Shown here piece by piece: positions 42,846-52,363 of a stretch of DNA of 64,000 nucleotides; the stretch's first letter is position 1; every line of letters begins with the position of its first letter. This DNA comes from JARRNJ01 sp037385045 (GTDB lineage Bacteria; Pseudomonadota; Gammaproteobacteria; JASBUN01). Position numbers and translations under genes: made by a program. The stretch is taken from NCBI GenBank assembly GCA_037385045.1, contig JARRNJ010000017.1, positions 3,277 through 67,276 of the forward strand, read 5' to 3'. The notes beneath the pieces were generated by a model. It was not told the origin of the DNA, did not search any database, and saw nothing but the letters and a program-made list of their open reading frames with translations.

Positions 42846-43056
42846 CCGCGCTGTTCGAACAGGGCTGGTTCGGGTGCCAGCGAGCATTTGAAGCGTGGAG
42901 CGGTGACCCACACGAAACCGTCGTTGGGCGTTGGTTTCGGGAGGGCTGGGCGACTTGCGTACGCACCTACGGCTCCGCGCATTGACGCTGTCTGAAGCGC
43001 GTTCTTCGGATCGCGTGCCGAACCGATCGAATCGACCAGTTATAGGAGGACGACCC

Positions 43057-43524
43057 ATGCTACAAGCCGGACAGGCAGCACCGGATTTCGTCATATCCGA
43101 CACCGACGGTACCGATGTGACACTGTCGGCCTTCAGGGGCGACAAGAACGTGGTGGTGTATTTCTATCCAAAGGACGACACGCCCGGTTGCACCATCGAA
43201 GCCAAGAATTTCACCGCGCTGAGGGATCGCTTCGACGCCGCGGATACCGTGGTGCTGGGGGTGAGCCGCGACGACTGCGCCAGTCATGCGGCGTTTCGTG
43301 ACAAGTACGGGTTGAACGTGCGGCTGCTGGCGGACGACGACGGCCGGGTCAGCAACCAGTATGGTGTATGGCAGGAGCGGGACAAAGGCGGCGAGAAACG
43401 CATGGGTATCGTGCGTTCCACGTTCATCATCGACAAGACTGGCACGATCCGTCATGCGCTGTACGGGGTGAAGGCCGACGGCCATGCCGCCCACGTGTTG
43501 GAGCTCGTGAGGGACCTCGGCTAA
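43057..43524 (+). CDS. bcp: Thioredoxin-dependent peroxiredoxin, Bcp/PrxQ type
   Basis: The 155-residue protein has the peroxidatic Cys in YPKDDTPGCTIEAKNF (about residue 45), embedded in the PxxxTxxC motif. The Cys expected five residues on in many PrxQ proteins is replaced, so it resembles the atypical or 1-Cys forms; Cys79 (DDCASH) may act as resolving Cys. It reduces hydroperoxides in the cytoplasm. AGGAGG lies 8 bases before the ATG at 43057. Confidence 0.92.
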   Translation: MLQAGQAAPDFVISDTDGTDVTLSAFRGDKNVVVYFYPKDDTPGCTIEAKNFTALRDRFDAADTVVLGVSRDDCASHAAFRDKYGLNVRLLADDDGRVSNQYGVWQERDKGGEKRMGIVRSTFIIDKTGTIRHALYGVKADGHAAHVLELVRDLG

Positions 43525-43690
43525 GCTCCATGTCGGAGCGCGGCGCGGCTCCGGGGTGCGGCCGCGTTTTGCGTCATCTCCGCGCCGGTCGTTGCCGGTG
43601 TTCAATCAAGGCCGGGAATTTGATTGACGAAACCGATTCAGCGACGTCACTCGCCGGTGTTAGTATGCGTGGGTGACAGACGAAGGGCGT

Positions 43691-44317
43691 ATGCACGAGT
43701 CATCCGACAATGCTGGAGCGCCGGTACAGGAGCGGCTCGTCCAAGCCGCCCTGGCGTGTTTCCTCGACGACGACTACCACGAAGTCACGACGCGCCAGCT
43801 GGCCGCCGCGGCGGACGCGAATATATCCATGATCCGCTACTATTTCGGCAGCAAGGAAGGTCTGTACGAAGAGATGATCCGCCAGACGCTGCAGCCGCTG
43901 CTGGATGTGCTCGATGGCCCCTTGCTCGCCTCCACCGCCGGTTTCGGCGACTATTTCCGGCTCTACTACCGGACCATGCAGGCCAACCCGCGATTCCCGG
44001 CGCTGATCCTGAAAGTGCTGGCTCTGAACCAGGGGCCGGGCAAGCGTTTCATTCATCAGTTGCTCGAACGGGGGCGTAGCAAAGCCCGCGACAAGGTTGA
44101 TGCGCTCAAGCGGCAGCGTCTGGTGGACGAACATCTCGACCCCGACATGGTCCGTATCGCCTTCGTCAGTCTGGCCATGATGCCCATGCTGCTGAAGGAC
44201 GTGTTCGAGCAGCAGCTGGGGCGTGAGATGGACGTCGACTTTCTCGATGAGCTGGCGGGCCTGAGCGGCCGCCTGTTTGCCGCCGGCCTGGCGCCGTCGC
44301 CGTCACGTGATGGTTAG
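43691..44317 (+). CDS. TetR-family transcriptional regulator
   Basis: The 208-residue protein has a TetR N-terminal helix-turn-helix (VTTRQLAAAADANISMIRYY, about residues 35-54) and an all-helical ligand domain. The pattern SMIRYYFGSKEGLYEEMI is typical. A GTG at 43673 would add six residues; the ATG is used because AAGGG is near it. It is followed on the same strand by an O-methyltransferase 64 bases later, and may regulate it or itself. No inverted-repeat operator was identified upstream. Confidence 0.85.
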   Translation: MHESSDNAGAPVQERLVQAALACFLDDDYHEVTTRQLAAAADANISMIRYYFGSKEGLYEEMIRQTLQPLLDVLDGPLLASTAGFGDYFRLYYRTMQANPRFPALILKVLALNQGPGKRFIHQLLERGRSKARDKVDALKRQRLVDEHLDPDMVRIAFVSLAMMPMLLKDVFEQQLGREMDVDFLDELAGLSGRLFAAGLAPSPSRDG

Positions 44318-44381
44318 GCGCAACGGTGGGCCGCCGGCATCGGCAGCCCGCGCGTACGCCAAAGCATGAGGGTCATGGGTC

Positions 44382-45500
44382 ATGGCAGGCCTGCAACGAA
44401 ACAAGTTCAGAGTCGCGCTCTACCAGGGTCTGCTGAGGCTGGCCAATCGGTTGGCGGCGCTTCCCAATCGCCTCACTCCGCCGCCGTTTCGGTTGATACA
44501 GATCGGCTCGGCGTTCTGGCAGTCGCGGGCGTTGTATACGGCGGCGGAGCTGGGCGTGGCGGACGAACTGGGTGACGGCGAGATGAGCACCAGCGCGCTC
44601 GCCGCCCGCCTGCAAGTGCACGAGGACCACCTGTACCGCCTGCTGCGGATGCTCGCCTCCATCGGCGTGTTCATCGAAACCGGCCACCGCATGTTCCGCA
44701 ATTCGAAGTTGTCCATGCCCCTGCGCAAGGACGACCCACACAGCGTGCGCGCCATGATCCTGATGCACAACGGCGAAGTGATGACCAGGCCCTGGACCGA
44801 GTTCCTCCCTGCGTGCATTCGCAACGGATCGATCGCGTTCGAGCAGGCCAACGGGTCCGGACTGTACGATTACCTGGACGCCCATCCCGCGTTCGACCGC
44901 CTGTTCTCCCAGGCCATGGACGAAGTGGAGGCGCTGACCGGGGCCGATTATCTCCGCGATTTCGACTGGAGCCGGTTCGATCGCATCATCGATGTCGGCG
45001 GTTCCCAGGGGGGCAAGTCGCTGTCGATCCTGCGGTCCTGTCCTCACCTTCGCGCTGTCGTATTCGACCGGCCCCAGGTCATTGGTGACGCCGCCGCCCG
45101 CTGGCAGGGGAATGTCGAGCCGGAAATTCTCCAGCGTCTGGAGTTCGTCGGCGGCGACATGTTCGAGTCCGTCCCCGGCGCGCTTTCGGACCGTGACCTG
45201 TTCCTGTTCGTTGCAGTGTTCCACGGCCTGGGAGACGACGACGCGCAACGCGTACTTGCCAACCTGAGGCGGGCATTCGGCGAACACAAACCTTCGGTTT
45301 TGGTGGTCGATACGGTGGCCGCGGACACGGGAATCGACCCCACCGTGGCGGCGTTCGACATGCAGATGCTGGTCAACACCGAAGGGCGCGAACGTACCGT
45401 CGACGAGTGGCGGGGGCTGTTTGCGCAGGCGGGGTTCGGTATCCGGGAAATCATCGACGTACGCACGTTCGCCAAATTCATCTTGGTGCAGCTCTCGTAA
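44382..45500 (+). CDS. O-methyltransferase, acetylserotonin/CrtF-like family
   Basis: The 372-residue protein has an N-terminal winged-helix dimerisation domain (SALAARLQVHEDHLYRLLRM) and a SAM-binding domain with the motif IIDVGGSQGGKSLSIL (about residues 205-220), then the catalytic-type motif FVAVFHGLGDDDA. In plant-type and bacterial hydroxyneurosporene O-methyltransferases the equivalent motif has a catalytic His, here His in FHGL. The substrate is likely a hydroxylated aromatic or polyketide. It follows a TetR gene by 64 bases. Confidence 0.85.
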   Translation: MAGLQRNKFRVALYQGLLRLANRLAALPNRLTPPPFRLIQIGSAFWQSRALYTAAELGVADELGDGEMSTSALAARLQVHEDHLYRLLRMLASIGVFIETGHRMFRNSKLSMPLRKDDPHSVRAMILMHNGEVMTRPWTEFLPACIRNGSIAFEQANGSGLYDYLDAHPAFDRLFSQAMDEVEALTGADYLRDFDWSRFDRIIDVGGSQGGKSLSILRSCPHLRAVVFDRPQVIGDAAARWQGNVEPEILQRLEFVGGDMFESVPGALSDRDLFLFVAVFHGLGDDDAQRVLANLRRAFGEHKPSVLVVDTVAADTGIDPTVAAFDMQMLVNTEGRERTVDEWRGLFAQAGFGIREIIDVRTFAKFILVQLS

Positions 45501-45691
45501 CCGGCAGCCTCGGGGCGCAGCCGCAGGTGGCCGGGCGCAGGCGTTTGAACGCCCATCGCGATTCGGCCAACCGCCGACCGGATCCTGTTAGAATTCGACT
45601 ACCGGCTGTCCGCGGCGGCGTATATGGCCGCGCTCCGGGCGCGCGCCCGGTTGTTCGGAGGGCGGTCGGCGAATGCGTGGCGGGAGTCGGC

Positions 45692-46180
45692 ATGAACGCG
45701 AGCGGGACAGCGTTGCGCCCGGCAACGGCGGGCGATCTCGATGCGCTCAACGGCGTCATCGAACGGGCGGTCATGACCTGGGACCTGCCGGAGCGGGTCA
45801 AGCGCCTGTCGCTGCCCAGCTACCGCTACAGTCCCTTGGATCTCGATCATCTGCAGGTGGTGGTGGCCGAGCAGGCGCCGTACGGTATCGTGGGTGCGGC
45901 AGGGTGGGAGCCGGCGGCAGCGGGCGACGCGCCAACCGGGCAGCGGGCGCTGCTGCTGCACGGCCTGTACGTGGATCCGGCGCAACAGCGCCGCGGCATC
46001 GGCACGCGGCTGCTCCAGACCGCGGAGCAGGCGGCGCGCCACGCGTCCCTGGATGGACTGGTGGTCAAAGCCCAGCGCGGCGCGGAAAGCTTTTTCATTG
46101 CCAACGGGTTCGTGGCGTTGCCCGTGGACGACGCGGCGCGGGATTATCCGCACCGGCTTTGGAAACCGGTCGGCGGCTGA
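45692..46180 (+). CDS. GNAT-family N-acetyltransferase
   Basis: The 162-residue protein has the GNAT acetyl-CoA motif LYVDPAQQRRGIGTRLLQTA (about residues 91-110), preceded by a central strand, and ends with the FFIANGFVALP segment. The substrate is unknown. The ATG at 45692 has GGGAG upstream. A Nudix gene follows on the same strand, so the two may be cotranscribed. Confidence 0.85.
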   Translation: MNASGTALRPATAGDLDALNGVIERAVMTWDLPERVKRLSLPSYRYSPLDLDHLQVVVAEQAPYGIVGAAGWEPAAAGDAPTGQRALLLHGLYVDPAQQRRGIGTRLLQTAEQAARHASLDGLVVKAQRGAESFFIANGFVALPVDDAARDYPHRLWKPVGG

Positions 46181-46230
46181 GCGGGCAGGGACGAGGGCAT
46201 CGGTCGGGGCAGGTATCGGCGGCTCAGACA

Positions 46231-46776
46231 GTGGATCACGTCAGTAACGAATACGCATCGAGCACCCTGCAGCAGGCTGCGGTGCTGGTTCCGGTGTGTC
46301 GGCGCGAGGACGGCGACTTGCGGGTCGTGGTGGTGCGGCGCGGCAGCCGCGGCATGCATGGCGGGCAGCTGGGATTTCCGGGCGGCAAGGCCGAGCCCGG
46401 GGACACGTCGCTGTTGGAGACCGCCTTGCGCGAGACCCGCGAGGAGGTCGGCCTCGCACCTGAGGACATCGAGATCCTTGAGCACCTGCCGGTGGTGGAT
46501 ATCGTCAGGACCGGCTTTCGTATCCAGCCGTTCCTGGGGCGCGTAGTGGCGCCAGCGGTGTGGCGCTATCGCAAAGGCGAGATCGCCGGCGTGCTGGAGC
46601 CGAAGATTGCGGATCTGGTGGCCGCACGCGGCCACGATTGGGTCATGTTTCCCGAGGAAGCCACTCCCCGGCGGATCGAATTTTTCCGCGTCGGGGACGA
46701 GCGTCTGTGGGGGGCCAGCTACCGTATGCTGTCCCCGCTGCTGGAGCGGCTGCTCGCGGGCGCTTGGCCGATCTGA
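46231..46776 (+). CDS. Nudix hydrolase, coenzyme A pyrophosphatase-like
   Basis: The 181-residue protein carries the Nudix box GFPGGKAEPGDTSLLETALR followed by ETREEVGL, and before it the segment MHGGQLGFPGG, which is the UPF0035/CoA-pyrophosphatase form. It would hydrolyse CoA or its derivatives to phosphopantetheine and ADP. The start is a GTG at 46231; the ribosome site is weak, so a different start is possible. It lies 50 bases after the acetyltransferase gene. Confidence 0.85.
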   Translation: MDHVSNEYASSTLQQAAVLVPVCRREDGDLRVVVVRRGSRGMHGGQLGFPGGKAEPGDTSLLETALRETREEVGLAPEDIEILEHLPVVDIVRTGFRIQPFLGRVVAPAVWRYRKGEIAGVLEPKIADLVAARGHDWVMFPEEATPRRIEFFRVGDERLWGASYRMLSPLLERLLAGAWPI

Positions 46777-46836
46777 GTCCGATCACTCCGCTGTGGCGTG
46801 TGCCGGCGACGCTCCGGCGTCGCCGGCAAGCTGCGC

Positions 46837-47568
46837 TCACAGGCTCTTCGACACGCTGAAAACCAGCCGCCCGTCACACAGGTCCGAACCGCCGAAGCAA
46901 TCGCTCTTGTTCAGATTGGTATCGGTGTAGTGCAGCCCGAAGCCGAATCCGGCATAGTCGGCCGACACACCGATACGATAGTCCGTGTAGTCGGGCGTGC
47001 CGTAGGCGTTGTTGTCGTCGATGTTCTGGCGGCCGATGTGGGCGCCGACCTTGAACTGTTTGCCGACGGGCACCTCGACCTCGCCGTAATAGTAGGCGGC
47101 ATTGCCGCTGGAGGCGAAAAAGTCGTTGGAGTAATTCATGCCCACGGTCGCCGCCGCGGGCCCGAAGTCATAGCTGAGCTTGCCGTACACCTCGGTGAAG
47201 TTGTAGTTGCGTCCGCTGCCGGCGCCGGGATAGCTGTAGTAAATGACGCCGACATCGTAACCGAGCCGGTTGACCAGCTTGTTGGCGAAGCCCGCATACA
47301 GGTCCAGTTCCATTTGTGCCCGGCGGCCGAGCCCGTCGCTGGTGTCTTCGCCGAAATCCACATTGGATCCCCAGACGCCCGCGTACAAGCCGCTCGCGTG
47401 GCTGTAATCGAATCCGCCCTGGATCGCCGGCTGCTCGTCGGTCTGCGAGATGCCGCGGAACACATAATCCGAGGTCAGGGCGACGTTGGCGCTGAACTCC
47501 GCCTGCGCCGTATTGGTGGCGCTCAACGACAGCGCCACGGCGATTGCGTTGATTATCACGCGTTTCAT
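46837..47568 (-). CDS. TorF-family putative outer-membrane porin
   Basis: The 243-residue protein has a signal peptide (cut after NTAQA) and the hallmark FSANVALTSDYVFRGISQTD start of TorF-family proteins, then alternating beta strands rich in Tyr, Asp and Gly that form a small barrel. A C-terminal Cys pair (DCFGGSDLC) may form a disulfide. These proteins are common in aquatic proteobacteria; the solute is not known. The gene faces the Nudix gene tail to tail. Confidence 0.85.
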   Translation of the reverse strand: MKRVIINAIAVALSLSATNTAQAEFSANVALTSDYVFRGISQTDEQPAIQGGFDYSHASGLYAGVWGSNVDFGEDTSDGLGRRAQMELDLYAGFANKLVNRLGYDVGVIYYSYPGAGSGRNYNFTEVYGKLSYDFGPAAATVGMNYSNDFFASSGNAAYYYGEVEVPVGKQFKVGAHIGRQNIDDNNAYGTPDYTDYRIGVSADYAGFGFGLHYTDTNLNKSDCFGGSDLCDGRLVFSVSKSL

Positions 47569-47812
47569 TGCTGCTTACTCCCCTGCAGGATTGAGCGGCC
47601 GTTCCCACACCCGGAAACGCCCCACGGCGGTGGCCGCCGCCTGGAGGCCGCTGTCCCGTTGGTCGGGTGGATGGACGATCAGAGGATGAGGTCATCCCCT
47701 GCATTACCGCCAGGAAAAGTAAGGATAGAGACGCCAGGGTTTATTGCCAGTGCTGGCCTGGCGGGACACTGAAGCTGACCGGCTGGCGCAGCCGATGGTC
47801 GCGCGGACTGCG

Positions 47813-49624
47813 TCAGCTGCGTCGACGCTCCGGCACCGGTGGCCGGGCCGGGTGATCGGTCGGTGCCGGATTCACGACGCGGTGATGCGCGCCCAGCGCC
47901 GCCTGCACCCAGCTCACCGCCCGCTCGCGCAGGGCACCGGCCGCGGCCGCCGCAAGTAGCAGCGCCGCGAGGCTGATACCGAGACTGCGCACGCGGCGGC
48001 CGCGCTTGCCACGCTTCGGTTGGGGAGTCGACGGTTGGGGTTCGTCGCCCGCTTCCGGCCCGGTGGTGGTGGCGTCTTCGTCAGGGCGCAGCTGCAGGGA
48101 CAATGCGGCATCATCGTTATCGTCCGCCGGCCGGGTGGCCACCAGCACACCCAGTTCGGCCAGCGCTACGTCGGTGTCGTCTTTGGCGTCGACCGGCCAC
48201 GGTTCGTCCGCCGCGGCGATCTCATCGATTACCGGCACCTCATCGTCACCGCCCGGCGCGGCCGGCGCGTGGTGCTCCGCCGCCGGCGGTGGTTGCCGGT
48301 CGAGCACCACGGCCTGCGTATCCCCGGGTTCGGCGTGCAAGGGCGCTGTCTGCGCCTGGCCCGAGGCTGGGTCGCCCGCCGCCGCGGGCGGCTCCTTCGC
48401 CCCGCTGCGGGCGTCGGCCAGGGCGCGCTCCAGATCGCTCACCTGGCCGTGGGCCTGCTCCAGTTCATCCTCGAGTCGCGCCACGGTGGCCTGCATCTGC
48501 GCCTGCATGTCGGCGTGGCGCTGTTCACCATCGGCCAGCTGCTGCCGGGCCGTCCGTTCCTCGACCAGCGCGGTTTCAGCGTCGTGCAACCGGGCACGGG
48601 TTTGTGCCAATTCGTTTTGCAGGTGGCGCGTTGCCGCGCGCAGTTCTTCCAGTTGCGCGCGCGTCTCCGTTTCATTATTCGCCGCCTCGGCCAGTTGCTG
48701 TCGGGCGTCGCGTTCGCCGGCCAGCGCCGTCTCGGTTTCGCGCAGCCGGTTGCGTGCTTCGGCCAGCTCACCCCGCAGGTTGCGGGCGCTGGCCTGCAGC
48801 TGTTCCAGTTCCTGTTCGGCGCGGGTCCGTCCGCGTTGTGCGTCGTGCAAGTCCTGCTCGCCGCTGCGTGCCGCCGCCAATGCCGATTCCGCGCCCCGGA
48901 GACGCTCGCGGGCCTGCTCGAGTTCGCCGTGCAGCCGGTCGTTGGCGGTGCGCAATTGTTCGAGCTCGGCCTCAAGTGCCGCGCCCTCCGGTTGCCCTTC
49001 GCCCGGCCGTTGAGCGCTGGAAAGGGCCGTGGCAAGTGCGGCTTCAGTATCCCGCAGCTGACCGCGAACGTCCTCGAGTTCGCGCTCCAGCTCCGCGGCT
49101 GCGGTGTGCGCCCGTTCCAACTCCGTCTCCGCCGCCACCCGGCTTTCTTCCGCGGCGGTCAGACGCTGGCGCAGCCGCTGGATGTCCTCGTGCAGCGCGG
49201 CGGACCCAGGCGCGCCGGTCGGGCTCGCGTGCGGTACGTCGGACGTCAGTGTGGGCGGTTGTGGCGCGTGTTCGGCCAGCAGCATTTCAATCAGCGGTGC
49301 GTCGATGCGCAGCAACCGCACCTTGGTCCGTGCCCAGCCCCACAGCTGGCGCGGCTGCTCCGGGGCCAGGGCCGAACGTGACGCTGCCGACCCGGCGGCG
49401 ACCGTGGCGACAATGCGATTGTCGGATAACAACGCCACCTGGCCGTCAAGCAGGTAGAGGGACTCGTGTTCCCGCAGCCCGGGCTTGAAGATCAGCCGGC
49501 CCGGGGGAATCTCTTCCACGGTGCTGTTGGCCGCCAGGCGTTCGAGCGCCTCCGGCGGCAATTCATTCAGTGGCGCGAAGCGGGTGAGAAGCTGTTTGCT
49601 GGGGTGCTGTTTGAGGGTGACCAT
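47813..49624 (-). CDS. Cyclic-nucleotide-binding-domain protein with long coiled coil and C-terminal membrane helix
   Basis: The 603-residue protein begins with a CRP-like cyclic-nucleotide-binding beta roll (about residues 10-110: FAPLNELPPEALERLA, ESLYLLDGQVALL). A long heptad-rich coiled coil follows (about 145-400, repeated LE.EL..AR.RLR.AE.AL units), then an acidic linker (about 420-535), a basic patch and one membrane helix (about 553-573). No DNA-binding winged helix is present. The function is unknown; it could sense a cyclic nucleotide and tether something to the membrane. It is a single-gene unit. Confidence 0.7.
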   Translation of the reverse strand: MVTLKQHPSKQLLTRFAPLNELPPEALERLAANSTVEEIPPGRLIFKPGLREHESLYLLDGQVALLSDNRIVATVAAGSAASRSALAPEQPRQLWGWARTKVRLLRIDAPLIEMLLAEHAPQPPTLTSDVPHASPTGAPGSAALHEDIQRLRQRLTAAEESRVAAETELERAHTAAAELERELEDVRGQLRDTEAALATALSSAQRPGEGQPEGAALEAELEQLRTANDRLHGELEQARERLRGAESALAAARSGEQDLHDAQRGRTRAEQELEQLQASARNLRGELAEARNRLRETETALAGERDARQQLAEAANNETETRAQLEELRAATRHLQNELAQTRARLHDAETALVEERTARQQLADGEQRHADMQAQMQATVARLEDELEQAHGQVSDLERALADARSGAKEPPAAAGDPASGQAQTAPLHAEPGDTQAVVLDRQPPPAAEHHAPAAPGGDDEVPVIDEIAAADEPWPVDAKDDTDVALAELGVLVATRPADDNDDAALSLQLRPDEDATTTGPEAGDEPQPSTPQPKRGKRGRRVRSLGISLAALLLAAAAAGALRERAVSWVQAALGAHHRVVNPAPTDHPARPPVPERRRS

Positions 49625-50034
49625 GGTGATCGGTTGCTATGGACGTCATCTACGGCGCCGAAGCCGCCGTTCGCCGCCGCCGCTGGTCATCCATGCTCCG
49701 GGCGGTCCGCTCTTCGGCCAGGCCTCGGCACAACCCGGGCGCTTCCCAGCCGCCGGCCGGGCGGGCGGGAAAGCCCCATTCGGAACCTCCAACAGTACTC
49801 GTGAACCGTGTCCGATGCAAAGCCCGCACTGCGCTCGCCGGACGTTGCCGCCCGGCAGTGGCGTGGGGTTGTGATCAGGGCCGTCACGGCGAACGGAGCG
49901 GCGCTCGCTGGCTGCCGGCTGGGGGACAGGGCGACTCGGCGGTTGTTCCCGGCGGCGAACGGGTGCACGGGGGCAGGGAGGGGCGCGACGGGTAGCCGGC
50001 TGTCTCCCGTCGCACGCCCGGCCTGCCAGGCGGG
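49625..50034. other. Intergenic region between two minus-strand genes
   Basis: About 410 bases with no gene recognised. It must hold the promoter of the coiled-coil gene downstream and the end of the cytochrome operon upstream. No hairpin with a T run is visible. Confidence 0.3.
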
Positions 50035-50589
50035 CTAATCGTCCCAGCGGCCGTAGCCCGGGATTCGGACGCCGTGCTCGCTGAAACGTCCCCGTGCCGC
50101 ATCGGTATGGCAGGCTGCGCAGTTGCTGAATGAACGCACCTGGTCATTGCCGCTGACCATCCGGTCGGAGATCTCGCGGTGCTCGCGCCGGAACCAGCGC
50201 CGTTCGCTGATGCGCAGGGGGCCCGCGTCCGAGCCGTCGTAGCGGGTGGCGAAATCCCGTGCGCGTGGGCGCGCGTGTGCGAGCAGATAGCGGGTGAGTT
50301 CGTCGCGTACCGCCGGCGCCAGCTCGGCATTGTCGCCGAAATGGTCATCCAGCCGGTTCATGAGCGCGCGCCAGGTGGCGGCCGGCAGCAGGCGCGGCGG
50401 GTAGGCCATGTGGCATGACCCGCACTCGGCCTGGTATTTCCCGGCCGACGCGGAGACGGGCGCCGAGGTTGGCGCGGCGGCCATGACGGTATGTTCCCGC
50501 TCTTCCTCGCCCTCGCTCAGACTGGCCATGAGCAGCGCGGTCGCGGGTATCCCCAGTACCAGTAGCACGAACATAATTTTTGATTTCAT
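50035..50589 (-). CDS. Dihaem cytochrome c (DHC type)
   Basis: The 184-residue protein has an N-terminal signal or anchor (MFVLLVLGIPATALLMASL) and two haem-binding motifs, CGSCHMAYPPRLLP near residue 56 and CAACH near residue 157, separated by about 100 residues. This is the arrangement of the dihaem cytochromes DHC that pair with SHP. It would be periplasmic. It is the third gene of a minus-strand operon with DUF1924/SHP 21 bases upstream and a b561-DHC fusion before it. Confidence 0.88.
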   Translation of the reverse strand: MKSKIMFVLLVLGIPATALLMASLSEGEEEREHTVMAAAPTSAPVSASAGKYQAECGSCHMAYPPRLLPAATWRALMNRLDDHFGDNAELAPAVRDELTRYLLAHARPRARDFATRYDGSDAGPLRISERRWFRREHREISDRMVSGNDQVRSFSNCAACHTDAARGRFSEHGVRIPGYGRWDD

Positions 50590-50610
50590 GATTGACCTCC
50601 GGCCAGCGCA

Positions 50611-51009
50611 CTACTGGCTGTTGATGAAACTCAGCACATCGCCTTTTTCCTGCGCGGTGCACGGGCGCCCCAGTGTCCATTTGCAGTTGCGGGTGAACCA
50701 CTTTTCCACCTTGGCCGGGTCCGTGAGGCGCTTGGGGTTGACCGACGGCGCCATGGGCTTGATGGCCTTGCCGGTGCGTACGTGCTTGCCCGGTTGCTTG
50801 AGGTCGGCGCTGTGACAGGTGGTGCAACTGCGGGGCCGGCCGCGGCCGTCATGTTGGCTGGTCCACAACGTCTTGCCGGCGGCGGCGTCGAACGGCCCTG
50901 CGCCGGCAGCGCGGTAGCGCGCCTGCAGTTGGGTGACGGTATCGGCGGCCTGGACCGCGGGAACGGCCCATGCCAGTGCGGCGGCGCATACGAGCGCGAC
51001 GGTTTTCAT
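50611..51009 (-). CDS. DUF1924 / SHP-type monohaem cytochrome c
   Basis: The 132-residue protein has a signal peptide (cut after VQAA) and one haem motif CTTCHSADLKQPGKH near residue 62, with the C-terminal NPKRLTDPAKVEKWFTRNCK block of the SHP family (DUF1924). SHP of Rhodobacter binds O2 and NO at a haem with a replaceable Asn ligand. The start overlaps the stop of the b561 gene (ATGA), and a dihaem cytochrome gene follows. It probably receives electrons from DHC. Confidence 0.88.
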   Translation of the reverse strand: MKTVALVCAAALAWAVPAVQAADTVTQLQARYRAAGAGPFDAAAGKTLWTSQHDGRGRPRSCTTCHSADLKQPGKHVRTGKAIKPMAPSVNPKRLTDPAKVEKWFTRNCKWTLGRPCTAQEKGDVLSFINSQ

Positions 51010-52202
51010 GATCCAGTCTCCTTCGCTAACGGTGGTGATGGTGGGTTGGCCGCCGCGTGCCTGCCCGGCGGTGACGCCGCGGGTACGCGCATGGCGCCGT
51101 CGCGGAATGTCCCGGGGCCCGCGTCACGGTGGCAGGCGGCGCAATCGCTCCTGCCGTGAACATTGGCTTGGGACCACACGGCCGTGCCCAGGGCCGCATG
51201 CTTGCGGCGCCAATAGACGGTATCGGTGATGCGCATCGGCGCCGCCGACGGCGGTATGGTGTGGACGATATTCCAGGCCGCCTCGGTAGCCTGGTGGTCG
51301 GCGGCGTTGGCGGTGGCGAACGCCGCCAGCGCACGCAGGGTGGCGCGATCCAGTGCCAGATCCTCGCCGAAGTGGTCGTGCTGGCTATCCAGCAGGCGTC
51401 GCCATGAACGGGCGGGCAGCAGGTTTGGGTGGTAGGCCAGGTGACAGGCGCCGCATTCTTCGCTCCAGGTGGTGTTGCGGGCCAGCTGGGGCCCCTGGTA
51501 GGGACGGTAGGGTGTGCCTGCAGGCGCGGTGAGTGCGCTGCGAAAATAGATCAGTGCGCCCAGTCCGATGGCGCCGATCACCATGGCGGCGACGCCGATG
51601 CGCGCTGGCACGTCGGCTTCCCCGACGGTCCGTTTGCGGCCGGTGACCATGCCGCCCGCCAGGTTTTCCCGGTGGGCGAGACTGCTGACGACGACGCCCA
51701 ACAGGTGCAGCCCTACCACCGCGGTCAACGCCCACGCCAGGGTTTCGTGTACGCCGTGGAACCGATCGCCGGCCGCGAATCCGAGCCAGCCGGCCAGCGG
51801 CCCGGCCTGCTCCTGGCCGGCGAGGGTCAACAGGCCCGTGGCCGTCACCCCCGCCGCCAGCGCCAGCATGGCGAACACGGCCCAGGCCCCGGCCGGGTTG
51901 TGTCCGTTGTAATGGGCTGCGCGGCGGCCCGGCAGCGATCGAAGGTAGTGCCAGGCCTGTGCCGGGCCGTAGGCGAAGCGGGTGAAACGGGCATGGCCGC
52001 CGCCGACGAGCCCCCATGCCAGACGGAACAGCAGCAGGCCCCCGAAGCCGTAGCCGGCGAAGACGTGAATATGGAGATAGGCGTCGCCGGTGCTCAGCCA
52101 GGCGCCGGCGAATGCAAGCACGAACAGCCAATGGAACATCCGCACGGGAGCATCCCAGATACGGGCTCGGGGGATCGTTCGACGATGGTGTGACGGCTGC
52201 AT
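51006..52202 (-). CDS. Cytochrome b561 fused to a dihaem cytochrome c domain
   Basis: The 398-residue protein has an N-terminal cytochrome b561 domain with four membrane helices and haem-ligand histidines (FHWLF, HIHVFAGYG, RFHGVHETL, VGLHLLG). A fifth helix (about 200-220) follows, then a C-terminal periplasmic dihaem domain with CGACHLAYHPNLLP and CAACHRDAGPG. The second half is homologous to the free DHC encoded two genes later. Fusion of quinol-oxidising b561 with DHC gives a direct path from the quinone pool to SHP. The ATG at 52200-52202 follows GAGGT by 4 bases. Confidence 0.88.
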   Translation of the reverse strand: MQPSHHRRTIPRARIWDAPVRMFHWLFVLAFAGAWLSTGDAYLHIHVFAGYGFGGLLLFRLAWGLVGGGHARFTRFAYGPAQAWHYLRSLPGRRAAHYNGHNPAGAWAVFAMLALAAGVTATGLLTLAGQEQAGPLAGWLGFAAGDRFHGVHETLAWALTAVVGLHLLGVVVSSLAHRENLAGGMVTGRKRTVGEADVPARIGVAAMVIGAIGLGALIYFRSALTAPAGTPYRPYQGPQLARNTTWSEECGACHLAYHPNLLPARSWRRLLDSQHDHFGEDLALDRATLRALAAFATANAADHQATEAAWNIVHTIPPSAAPMRITDTVYWRRKHAALGTAVWSQANVHGRSDCAACHRDAGPGTFRDGAMRVPAASPPGRHAAANPPSPPLAKETGS

Positions 52203-52363
52203 ACGGACCTCGGCCAACGACGGTGGAACGGCTGCGGCACCGCGCCACCACGGGGCGCACGTTAGCAAGCCAAACTGAATTGAGGCTTAATCGTTGGCGC
52301 TGGAATTGCAGCACGGGGCCACGCGGGCGCGCGCTGTCCTTGGGTGCCGTAGCTGGCGTCGCC

